Origin: CAZBMJ01 sp964493205
GTDB taxonomy: Bacteria; Myxococcota; UBA727; JABDBI01
Length of the DNA: 64,000 bases
Assembly: GCA_964493205.1 (NCBI GenBank)
Contig: CAZBMJ010000006.1
Coordinates: 1 to 64,000 of the forward strand
Direction of reading: 5' to 3'
Part shown: in pieces, positions 45,790-53,938 of the stretch
How the letters are laid out: each line of letters begins with the position of its first letter
How positions within the stretch are numbered: the first letter of the stretch is position 1
Translations under genes and position numbers: made by a program
Notes under the pieces: model-generated
Seen by the model: the letters and a program-made list of their open reading frames with translations, nothing else
The model's database searches: none
Told to the model about the DNA's origin: nothing

Positions 45790-48228
45790 GTGACGGGACA
45801 AAAAACACAACCTGATATTTCATCACCTAACAGTTTGCCAAGTGAGCTACCCATACTGCCTTTGCGCAATAGTGTATTTTTTCCTGGTGCAGTCATGCCT
45901 CTTACTATTGGCAGGACTAAGACTATTCGTTTAATCGAAGAAGCTACCAAAGAAAAAAGTCTTTTAGGCATTATAACGCAACAAGCAGCAGAAATAGACG
46001 ACCCAAACAGTGAAGATTTATATCAAATAGGTACTGCCGCAAGAATTATAAAACTGGCACGAGCAGGAAAAGATGGCTTTAACATTGTAGTAGAAGGTAT
46101 ATGCAGATTTAGGGTGGAAGAATACACCCAAATTGACCCCTTTTTTACGGCAAAAGTATCTCCTTTGCTTGATGAAGGCAGCAATGATGTGGAAGTGGAA
46201 GCTTTATCACTAAATTTGCGCAACACTGCCAGAGAAGTAATTGATCTATTGCCAGAAATTCCAGTTATGGCTAAGCAATTGCTTGATTCCATCAGTGCTC
46301 CAGGCCATCTAGCTGATTTAATAACTGCTAATATTGATGCTACCATTGAAGAAAAGCAAGACGTTTTAGAAGCAGTGTTACTAAAAAAACGCTTAGTTAA
46401 AGTATTAGAGCTTTTAAATAGACAATTTGAAGTATTAAAACTTTCTAATAAAATTAACACCCAAGTAAAGGGTGAAATGAGCAAAACTCAAAGAGAGTAT
46501 TATTTAAGGCAACAGCTTAAAGCTATAAAAGAAGAATTGGGCGATAAAGATGACGAAGAAACAGGCCTAGAAGAGCTTAAAAAACGCCTGAAAGATGCCA
46601 ATTTATCTGAGGAAGCTGATAAAGCCAGTAAGCGTGAACTTAAGCGCATGAGCAATATGCAGCCAAGTCAAGCTGAATATACCGTAGCCAGAACTTATTT
46701 AGATTGGCTAGCAGATTTACCGTGGGGCAAGTCTACCAAAGATAATCTTGATTTAAATAATGCTAAAACCACACTAGACACTGATCATTATGGTTTAGAG
46801 CGCATTAAAAAACGTATTATTGAATATCTGGCTGTCAGAAAACTAAAAGATGACATGAAAGGGCCTATATTATGCTTTTTAGGGCCCCCAGGTGTGGGGA
46901 AAACCTCTTTAGGCAGATCCATTGCTAATGCCCTTGATCGAAAATTTCATCGCATATCACTTGGTGGTGTGCGCGACGAAGCTGAGATCAGAGGCCATAG
47001 AAGAACCTACATTGGTGCCTTGCCCGGGCGAATAGTCCAAGGGATGAAGAAATCCGGCAGCAATAATCCCGTATTTTTATTAGACGAAATCGATAAACTT
47101 GGCCATGATTTTAGAGGAGATCCATCTTCTGCATTATTAGAAGTACTTGATCCTGAACAAAACAATACTTTTAGTGACCACTATTTAGATGTGCCTTTTG
47201 ACTTATCAAAAGTACTTTTTATTGCTACAGCCAACGAAATAGATACCATTCCAGCTGCTCTAAGAGATAGAATGGAAGTTATTGAGCTAGCTGGTTATAC
47301 TTTTGAAGAAAAAATTAATATTGCTAAAGCACATTTAATTCCTAAACAAATAAAAGCACACGGTATAACTCACGCCCATATCGAAATTCCCGATGAAACT
47401 ATTATGTTTTTAGCCTATGGGTACACCCGTGAGGCTGGTGTTAGAAATTTAGAGCGGGAAGTAGCATCTGTTTGTCGTTATGTGGCAGTGTTAGTAGCTA
47501 AGTTTTCACAAGAGCATTCCTTAGAAGATTTTGAAAAAATTGTCGTAACCAAAGAACTTTTACAAAAAATTCTTGGCCCTGAACGTTTTTATAATGAAAC
47601 TCTTGAACGAACTTCAGTTCCAGGAGTGGCTACAGGTATGGCCTGGACCGCTGCAGGTGGAGATTTATTATTCATTGAAGCTACTAAAATGGTGGGTAAA
47701 GGCAGCCTTACTCTTACTGGTAAGCTTGGTGAGGTGATGAAAGAATCAGCTCAAACAGCACTTTCCTATGTGAGAAGTAAAGCGAGTGAGCTAAATTTAA
47801 ATGACTCTGGTAGTGAAAACTTCTTAGACAAATTAGATGTTCACGTGCATTTCCCTGCAGGCGCAATTCCTAAAGATGGTCCTTCAGCGGGTATTACTAT
47901 TATTACAGCGTTGGTTTCTCTTTTTAGCGGCAGAAAAGCCAAAGCTAATCTTGCAATGACAGGTGAAGTGACTTTGCGTGGATTAGTGTTGCCAGTGGGC
48001 GGCATTAAAGAAAAAGTTTTGGCGGCTCATAGAGCAGGCGTAAAACAAATCATTATGCCCATGCGCAATGAAAAAGACTTAGAGGAAATACCTAAAAATG
48101 TTAAAGATGAAATTAAGTTTACCTTTGTTAAAAACGTAGATGAAGTCTTAGAAGCGGCCTTGATGCCAGCTAAACCTAAGAAAAAGTCTTTATCTGGCAT
48201 GGATTTAGCAGAAGAAGTACAAGCATAA
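45790..48228 (+). CDS. lon: ATP-dependent protease Lon
   Basis: This cytoplasmic AAA+ serine protease degrades misfolded and regulatory proteins. The 812-residue product has the N-terminal substrate-binding domain (LPILPLRNSVFFPGAVMPL), Walker A GPPGVGKT at about 365-372, FLLDEIDKLG (Walker B), and a proteolytic domain with catalytic S699 in KDGPSAGIT and K742 in GGIKEKVLAAHRAG. It starts at GTG, supported by GGAGG eight bases upstream. A strong terminator follows. Confidence 0.97.
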   Translation: MTGQKTQPDISSPNSLPSELPILPLRNSVFFPGAVMPLTIGRTKTIRLIEEATKEKSLLGIITQQAAEIDDPNSEDLYQIGTAARIIKLARAGKDGFNIVVEGICRFRVEEYTQIDPFFTAKVSPLLDEGSNDVEVEALSLNLRNTAREVIDLLPEIPVMAKQLLDSISAPGHLADLITANIDATIEEKQDVLEAVLLKKRLVKVLELLNRQFEVLKLSNKINTQVKGEMSKTQREYYLRQQLKAIKEELGDKDDEETGLEELKKRLKDANLSEEADKASKRELKRMSNMQPSQAEYTVARTYLDWLADLPWGKSTKDNLDLNNAKTTLDTDHYGLERIKKRIIEYLAVRKLKDDMKGPILCFLGPPGVGKTSLGRSIANALDRKFHRISLGGVRDEAEIRGHRRTYIGALPGRIVQGMKKSGSNNPVFLLDEIDKLGHDFRGDPSSALLEVLDPEQNNTFSDHYLDVPFDLSKVLFIATANEIDTIPAALRDRMEVIELAGYTFEEKINIAKAHLIPKQIKAHGITHAHIEIPDETIMFLAYGYTREAGVRNLEREVASVCRYVAVLVAKFSQEHSLEDFEKIVVTKELLQKILGPERFYNETLERTSVPGVATGMAWTAAGGDLLFIEATKMVGKGSLTLTGKLGEVMKESAQTALSYVRSKASELNLNDSGSENFLDKLDVHVHFPAGAIPKDGPSAGITIITALVSLFSGRKAKANLAMTGEVTLRGLVLPVGGIKEKVLAAHRAGVKQIIMPMRNEKDLEEIPKNVKDEIKFTFVKNVDEVLEAALMPAKPKKKSLSGMDLAEEVQA

Positions 48229-48233
48229 TTTTA

Positions 48234-48268
48234 AAAGCCCTTTAGTTATTAGGGCTTTAAAGTTTTTT
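48234..48268 (+). terminator. Rho-independent terminator of lon
   Basis: AAAGCCCT and AGGGCTTT form an eight-pair stem with a nine-base loop at 48234-48258, followed by AAAG and six T. It begins six bases after the lon stop codon. Confidence 0.88.
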
Positions 48269-48299
48269 AATTATTAAATATAATGTGTCGGGCTTGTTT

Positions 48300-49244
48300 A
48301 TGAAAAAATTTTTATATCTATTTTTTATTTTATTATCAGCGTGTAATCAAAATAATCCTACACCACCTAGTTCTCAAATGCCTATTCTCAATGTACCCCA
48401 AAAGCCCTTATGGCAAACTCTAGACCTTGATAAGTTCTTAAAACCTAGAGATATTAGTGAATTTACTTATACGGGCACAGAAATTGGCGATAAAAAACTT
48501 TATCAAGATACGTCAAATACCGATCAATATATTTTTAGTGAAGGTATGAAAAGTGAAGGCTTTTTAGAAGCCTATGCTGGTACCCTTTATCATTTTTTAT
48601 TAGGTAAACACTCTTCTTTTACACAATTTGTTTTTGATACTAGTTCTGGAACAAACACAATAATTGGCGCTTCTTTATACGAAGCGACTTATGAGAATTC
48701 TTGGAACTATCACGATTGGGACAGGAAACCTCTTTTAGCTGTAGGTTCTGGTCTAGGAAGCATTATTGCCGCCAGCATGCTTTTGGGGGAATATGATTTA
48801 AAGGGGCTAGCATCAGCAAATAGCAACTTAGGTATTGTTACCAAAAATGGCCAGTCTTACTATTTTAAGATTGATCATGCTGGATCATTTATGTTTGCTT
48901 CGGCCGGTTACAAAGATTGGTTTAATTTGACTGATTTGAAAAGCCCTAAATCAGATATGGTATATCTTAAAGAACTTGGATTTGATAATCATCCTGCTTC
49001 TGGCATTAGAGCTTCACGAGATTTTACGTTATCACAGCCTTATTTAGATGAAATAGCACAGTCTGCTAAATATTTAGCTAGTATTCCCCAAAGTGAAATC
49101 ATAAAAGTATTGGATTTTTGTGAAGATCAGCTTAATAAATTAGCTGTTTATCCCAAAAAAGAGGTTTTAATTGGTGCCACCCATGCTACTTATAAAAGTG
49201 CTATACTTGAGCGCTTTGATATCTTAAGAAACGCACTTAAATAA
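48300..49244 (+). CDS. Lipoprotein with possible kinase-like (PI3K/HipA-type) active-site motifs
   Basis: The 314-residue protein has a lipobox LLSAC near residue 15 (start set at ATG 48300; the GTG at 48285 would give a worse leader). A distinctive block runs SIIAASMLLGEYDLKGL, then ANSNLGIV and YYFKIDHAGSF. An Asp (D166), an Asn about ten residues on and a second Asp (D192) are arranged like the catalytic loop and metal-binding DxG/DH of PI3K- or HipA-like kinases. This is pattern reasoning, not an identification. The last 15 codons are echoed at 50592-50639, just before the methyltransferase gene, suggesting the two genes were once adjacent. Confidence 0.65.
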   Translation: MKKFLYLFFILLSACNQNNPTPPSSQMPILNVPQKPLWQTLDLDKFLKPRDISEFTYTGTEIGDKKLYQDTSNTDQYIFSEGMKSEGFLEAYAGTLYHFLLGKHSSFTQFVFDTSSGTNTIIGASLYEATYENSWNYHDWDRKPLLAVGSGLGSIIAASMLLGEYDLKGLASANSNLGIVTKNGQSYYFKIDHAGSFMFASAGYKDWFNLTDLKSPKSDMVYLKELGFDNHPASGIRASRDFTLSQPYLDEIAQSAKYLASIPQSEIIKVLDFCEDQLNKLAVYPKKEVLIGATHATYKSAILERFDILRNALK

Positions 49245-49374
49245 TGTTAGCTACATATGCCCTACGGCTTTTAAAGCAGTAGCTTGACACGAATATTTTA
49301 GTATTATATAAAATATAGTGAATATTAAATTTTTATTCAAATTAATTAATTAACTTATATAATGGTAATTTAGA

Positions 49375-50589
49375 ATGATTAGAACTTCTTTTTTTTATGC
49401 ATTTTTTTTATTGTTAGTAACTTCCATTTCTTTAAACGCCACAGATAGCCCTCCTAATCGCAATTGGGGTTATGATATACAAAATACCTGCTACAACACC
49501 ACAGAAAACAATTGCTATCCCTTTCATTACGAAAATAGTGATGGTAGCCCAAATATTTTTGCTAATTATGTAGCTTATCTTAATATCATCAGCCCATTTA
49601 TTAACCTCTGTTCCTATAAATTAGGTACCCATTTAATGAACAAATGGGATAAAAATATTGATCTTGAGGTCCAAAAACAATTACATGATTTAGGAACCAT
49701 GGAAAACAATTTGTGCGTAATGGTGGGTAAAATCATTCAGCACTTTAATAACGGCATTAGCGAAAATGTAGATAGGTTGCTGGCCCAGGGAATGGTTGAA
49801 CAACTCAATCGCTCAAAATGTGAGGATTGCATTAACGAATTTGTTGCAATTGTGAGTAAGAGCCAAGGGTATGATGAATTTCGAACTATGATTGGCGAAT
49901 ACAATCTTAATATTTGTCAACAATTTCATGATAAAAAATTAGTTATAACCACTGAATCTGCAGACACTCACCAGTGCTTTGATTCCTGCAAGAGCCGCTG
50001 TAAGGGTGCTTATAGCGCATTCTTTAAAAAATGGAATCACCCCCTAAATTGGACTTCAATATCTTATGTAGGTATCTTAAGTTTGCTTACGATTCCCATG
50101 GCTCTTTGTGTTGATGTTAATAATCGGGCAGGCTCATTTATTGGCGATCTAGCTAACTTCTCTAATATATTTTTTATTCCTACTGCCTATTGGTTTTCTG
50201 TATACCAAAATAAATTGAATCTTGAACGCAAAAAAACAAAACATTTGGCAAGCGAAATTTCTGCTCGTTTGCAGAAAATAGAAGGCTTCATTGAAATAAT
50301 CGGCCGCATAATCGGTGAAATGGATAACCACATTGAAATCCAGACTGCGCGAGGCTTTATTAAGACACTTCTTATCATAGGTTGGCCAAACGACTTAGTT
50401 AGTGATTTTATCCAAATAGCATCCAATAATGAAAACGTCGATAGGAACAATTTCATAAATGCACTTAAACGTAAATTAGAGTCAACACGGATTCCTTATA
50501 GCGACAATGACATGAAAATTGCATTGGCCACCATAACGGATGCGGATGATGACTGCGCGGAGATCAAACTTTTTAATCAAAGCATATAA
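49375..50589 (+). CDS. Exported membrane protein of unknown function (accessory insert)
   Basis: The 404-residue protein has a signal peptide (FFYAFFLLLVTSISLNA), a Cys-rich extracytoplasmic part (for example SKCEDCINEF and HQCFDSCKSRCKGAY), and two hydrophobic segments near residues 225-245 and 258-275, after which the rest is helical. It is not recognised. It lies between the 3' end of the kinase-like lipoprotein gene and a duplicate of that 3' end, and its TAA ends only two bases before the duplicate. It therefore looks like the cargo of an insertion. Expression may use its own promoter in the 130-base AT-rich leader. Confidence 0.75.
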   Translation: MIRTSFFYAFFLLLVTSISLNATDSPPNRNWGYDIQNTCYNTTENNCYPFHYENSDGSPNIFANYVAYLNIISPFINLCSYKLGTHLMNKWDKNIDLEVQKQLHDLGTMENNLCVMVGKIIQHFNNGISENVDRLLAQGMVEQLNRSKCEDCINEFVAIVSKSQGYDEFRTMIGEYNLNICQQFHDKKLVITTESADTHQCFDSCKSRCKGAYSAFFKKWNHPLNWTSISYVGILSLLTIPMALCVDVNNRAGSFIGDLANFSNIFFIPTAYWFSVYQNKLNLERKKTKHLASEISARLQKIEGFIEIIGRIIGEMDNHIEIQTARGFIKTLLIIGWPNDLVSDFIQIASNNENVDRNNFINALKRKLESTRIPYSDNDMKIALATITDADDDCAEIKLFNQSI

Positions 50590-50590
50590 C

Positions 50591-50639
50591 AAGTGCTATA
50601 CTTGAGCACTTTGATGAGCTAAGAATTATAGTTAAATGA
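50591..50639 (+). repeat. Displaced 3' end of the kinase-like lipoprotein gene
   Basis: Bases 50591-50614 match 49196-49219 at all but one position. In the same frame the remnant then reads SAILEHFDELRIIVK-stop, against SAILERFDILRNALK-stop in the intact gene. After the shared part the DNA diverges while the protein stays similar. Its TGA overlaps the methyltransferase ATG as ATGA, the arrangement expected of an original operon junction. Confidence 0.75.
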
Positions 50640-51508
50640 ACTCAAAATTAGAAAAAATTATAGCTGATTATGAACCCATGTATGGAGCTCATACTAAAAA
50701 AGTAATAGAATCTTTGCTCGTACCTAATCAAAAAGTAGCCTTACTTAATTCTTTTGTTGATAAAAAGTTATTACCCAAAGAATTGAGTGCTGCACCAAAT
50801 ATTATAGGCATGCCTGATTTTGTAAGAAAAATAGATGGTGAAAATAAGCCGCAAATTATTAATAATTTACATAGCCATTATTTTCTAGACGAATCTTCTC
50901 TTTACTCAAGTTTATTATTACCCATAAAACCTAATAGCCATGTGCTTGATATGTGTAGTGCGCCAGGTGGCAAATTATTATTTATGGCTATGCTACATGA
51001 AAATATACAAATAACTGCCAATGATTTGTCATTATCTAGATTTAATCGCTTAAAAAAAGTTATTCATGATTACTTGCCTGTTTCTATCCAGGCTAACATT
51101 AGGCTTACTAATAAAGATGCCAATTATTTTGGTCTAAAATATCCTAATTCTTTTGATGCTATTTTACTTGACGCGCCTTGTTCAAGTGAAGCCCATGTTG
51201 TTAACAATGAAAAATTATTAAAAAATTATAAGGGTTTAAGAAAAACCGTAGCACATGCGCAATACTCATTATTGTGCGCAGCATTGCTCGCTTTAAAGCC
51301 TGGTGGATATGTGATGTATGCCACTTGTTCCATAAATAAAAATGAAAATGAATTGCTAATTAAAAAAGCACTGCATAAAAAAAGCAATTTATGCAGCCTT
51401 ATCTCACTAAAATCCACTGGACTAGATACTGGCTTTGGCATAAGTATTTTGCCTCATGTCCACAAATCTGGGCCAGCATTTTTTAGTTTGTTACAAAAGA
51501 ATATTTAA
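50636..51508 (+). CDS. RsmB/NSUN-family m5C RNA methyltransferase
   Basis: This is a SAM-dependent cytosine-5 RNA methyltransferase. The 290-residue product has the SAM motif I VLDMCSAPGGKL, the catalytic-region DAPCSS (Cys in motif IV) and ATCSINKNEN (Cys in motif VI), the two cysteines typical of the NOP2/NSUN family. It lacks the N-terminal NusB-like domain of full RsmB (about 430 residues), so it resembles short forms whose exact rRNA or tRNA target is unknown. Its ATG overlaps the stop of a displaced gene end. Its 3' end overlaps the convergent propeller gene by four bases. Confidence 0.88.
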   Translation: MNSKLEKIIADYEPMYGAHTKKVIESLLVPNQKVALLNSFVDKKLLPKELSAAPNIIGMPDFVRKIDGENKPQIINNLHSHYFLDESSLYSSLLLPIKPNSHVLDMCSAPGGKLLFMAMLHENIQITANDLSLSRFNRLKKVIHDYLPVSIQANIRLTNKDANYFGLKYPNSFDAILLDAPCSSEAHVVNNEKLLKNYKGLRKTVAHAQYSLLCAALLALKPGGYVMYATCSINKNENELLIKKALHKKSNLCSLISLKSTGLDTGFGISILPHVHKSGPAFFSLLQKNI

Positions 51509-52920
51509 AAATATTTAGGCACTTTACTATTTTCATCTATTTTATTTTCTTGTTTTCTTTTCTCTCCAGTTACTTTATTAAATTTAGGTTGGGTAAGATA
51601 ATTATCTAGAAAAAGTCTTTTTTGAAGACCTTTTTGAGTAACTAAGTGTATATTCCAAAAACTAATTCCTTCTTTGTTATGAAATATAATGCTTGTAGAT
51701 GAGTTATTAAAATAAATATTTTTTATTCGTGAGTTAATAGCCTTATTTGCGCATGAAGTATTCAGTTTTTTTGCAAAATTTTCAGTAAGACATGCTTCAT
51801 TTTTATGAGCAATGCTTGTTATAACTTTTGTATTATAGCGATCCCATAACTCTATTACATCATCAGAATTTATATCTTCTGCTAATACTACCACTATTAT
51901 TTTCCCATCATCACTTAATTTCATATCTCTAATGTCTAAATTCATTCGACAATCGCCATTCATTACAGGTTTTTGCCACAGAGTAATTTCATCATTTACA
52001 ACAGTATGGATATCACCTCCAATAAGAATAAAAATGTTATTATTATTGAAAATAATAGTATCGTGATCATCGATAATAGGTATGACCTTTATTTTATTTT
52101 GTTGTGATATAAATAAAAATTCGTTATTTTCATACTTACCCACAAAACAGAAATTTTTAGTAAAGGGATCCACTTGAAAATGTCCCATATATTTAATGCT
52201 ATTTATATTTTCAATTCCTAAATATGTATATGTTTTTGTATCAAAACTTTTAATTTCACATAAATCTATATTTAAAGTTTCTTTAATTAAACGATTATTT
52301 TCATTAATATTAATAACCAAAAGTTTTTCTTTATTCTCAAAAAAGAAATTTGCTGTTTTTGAAAGTTTATTACTGAAATAGTATAAATTATTTTCTTCAA
52401 TTAAATTACCATTAATAATAACTTGTTTTAAAGTGTAATTACTGTCTTCTTTAATTAGAACATTAAAAATATTTTTACTTTCTATTTTATCAAAAAAAAC
52501 TAAACTAAAAATATTATTTAATTCTTCAATTTTTTCAATAAAATATTCTTTTTTATTTTCTTGCATTAAATAAACATCACAGAGCATTACATCACATTTA
52601 TTTTCATTTAACAGATCAATATAGCAAAAAATAATGCATTTATTATCTTCACTAAATAATACATTGGATAAATATATCCCCCTTGTAGAGGGAAATTCAT
52701 ATATTAAATTTCTATTTTTATCCCAAAAACTAATAACGCTTTTATTATTTATAGATGATAATAAAACTAAGAAACTACTATCAGTGCTTAGAGCTGAAAA
52801 AATAATTCTCCCATTATTTATAACCCCTGCCGGCTCAACATAGCCCCCCATAATTTGGTCGTCTGGTTTGTTGAATGAAAATAAATTTGTGGAAATTAAA
52901 AAAAATAATAATAACTTCAT
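51505..52920 (-). CDS. Exported beta-propeller-like protein
   Basis: The 471-residue protein has a signal peptide (LLLFFLISTNLFSF) and a body made of repeating beta-blade-like units such as IFSALSTDSSFLVLL and KNIYFNNSSTSIIF, each followed by an SFWDK-, LWDRY- or SFWNI-type aromatic-Asp turn. That is the look of a degenerate WD40 or YWTD propeller. The C-terminal 30 residues are Lys-rich. No enzymatic motif is visible. Protein binding at the cell surface or in a host is a reasonable guess only. Confidence 0.7.
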   Translation of the reverse strand: MKLLLFFLISTNLFSFNKPDDQIMGGYVEPAGVINNGRIIFSALSTDSSFLVLLSSINNKSVISFWDKNRNLIYEFPSTRGIYLSNVLFSEDNKCIIFCYIDLLNENKCDVMLCDVYLMQENKKEYFIEKIEELNNIFSLVFFDKIESKNIFNVLIKEDSNYTLKQVIINGNLIEENNLYYFSNKLSKTANFFFENKEKLLVININENNRLIKETLNIDLCEIKSFDTKTYTYLGIENINSIKYMGHFQVDPFTKNFCFVGKYENNEFLFISQQNKIKVIPIIDDHDTIIFNNNNIFILIGGDIHTVVNDEITLWQKPVMNGDCRMNLDIRDMKLSDDGKIIVVVLAEDINSDDVIELWDRYNTKVITSIAHKNEACLTENFAKKLNTSCANKAINSRIKNIYFNNSSTSIIFHNKEGISFWNIHLVTQKGLQKRLFLDNYLTQPKFNKVTGEKRKQENKIDENSKVPKYF

Positions 52921-53108
52921 AAATCCTCGAAAAATAATAATAATTTATAATAAACAATATAATTACTTAGTGTATTAAATATTTTTCGATAAATTTAATA
53001 AAAATGCAATAGAGTAGTCGCTAATACAATTAATTAATGCATACTTAAAAAAGTCTGAAAAATTAGGACCTTACTGTAAAGTCTCTTTAAATTTATTGTT
53101 AAGCTCGA

Positions 53109-53618
53109 TTAATTTATCTCTTCTTGTTTTAATAAATCTTGTTTATTTACCAAAGCAGCTTTATGAATGGCACCATCAATACCACCACCACCTTCTAAAG
53201 TAGTATTAGCAGCATTAACGATAGTATCTTTTTCTTTAGTGATACTGCCAAAAACTAGATTAATGGTTTTATTATTTTTTTTGGCTGTTAAAATTATCGT
53301 ATTAGGCTTTGCATCATCGTACTTTGTAGGCAAGTCTACAAGATTATTTTGAGTAATAGCCCAGCCATCTTTAGCTGCATTATCTGGCACATTGACACGT
53401 AAATCTGGTGGAGAGGTTTTATCTTTTACTGCTACTTTAGTTATGCCTTCAGCTAAATTTCTATTATTATTATTGCTATTACTGTTATTATTATCGCTAT
53501 TACTATTATTATTGTTATTGTTATTGTTATTGCTGTTGCTATTATTATATGCTGCTTTATTTGGTGCACAATTATTAATAAATAAACAATTTATTAATAA
53601 AAAAAATACTTTTATCAT
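53109..53618 (-). CDS. Truncated macro-domain lipoprotein with Asn-repeat linker
   Basis: The 169-residue product has a lipobox INNC (Cys17), an almost pure Asn/Ser linker at about residues 25-53, and then the start of a macro domain: TIVNAANTTLEGGGGIDGAI at about 132-151, the ADP-ribose-binding loop. The frame ends some 18 residues after that loop, whereas a macro domain needs roughly 100 further residues. No continuation was found in the 190 bases downstream. It is therefore probably a 3'-truncated gene (or pseudogene) of an ADP-ribose-binding or de-ADP-ribosylating protein. Confidence 0.75.
   Translation of the reverse strand: MIKVFFLLINCLFINNCAPNKAAYNNSNSNNNNNNNNNSNSDNNNSNSNNNNRNLAEGITKVAVKDKTSPPDLRVNVPDNAAKDGWAITQNNLVDLPTKYDDAKPNTIILTAKKNNKTINLVFGSITKEKDTIVNAANTTLEGGGGIDGAIHKAALVNKQDLLKQEEIN
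53461..53545. repeat. Trinucleotide (AAY) codon repeat
   Basis: About 85 bases on the minus strand consist almost wholly of AAT and AAC codons with a few AGC/AGT/GAT codons, encoding the Asn/Ser linker of the macro-domain lipoprotein. Slippage by whole codons would change the linker length without breaking the frame. The long Leu-only frame on the opposite strand is its shadow. Confidence 0.85.
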
Positions 53619-53658
53619 TTAATTAACCAAAATTTTATTTTTTCACTTCAATATTATA

Positions 53659-53752
53659 AAAAAAATCAACATTGTAAACAATATTGATTTTCATAAAATT
53701 TATTTTATATAAAAATTACCAGCTAGATTTGGTTACACCCGGTAATAAGCCT
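53659..53752 (-). repeat. Duplicate of rpsN 3' end with its terminator
   Basis: This 94-base segment matches 55756-55849 without a visible mismatch. It includes the last eleven codons of rpsN (GLLPGVTKSSW), the stop codon, the AT-rich spacer and the terminator hairpin. It begins and ends abruptly. The remaining bases to 53938 show no gene or motif. It faces the same way as rpsN and lies 2097 bases from the intact copy, with the subtilase gene between them. Confidence 0.92.
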
Positions 53753-53938
53753 CCCGACTTCAGAGGTAAAAGCCAGCAAAGCGCCATAAAAGCTAGGTAT
53801 GACTTTTTTAGGGGGCACTACTAATGATATGCTCCAATAATTTTTAGTATTAATATGAATAAACTTATTGTTTTATTTTATAAGGTCTACAGAGTAAGAA
53901 ATTCTCATAATTTAATATATTTTATTACCTAAAAAACC

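Noticed and set aside
45786..46484. Minus-strand frames over the lon 5' region
   Set aside because: They are antisense to a clear Lon coding region and have no family features.
53392..53622. Plus-strand frame encoding a long Leu run
   Set aside because: It is the antisense of the Asn-codon repeat of the macro-domain lipoprotein, with no ribosome site or plausible protein.
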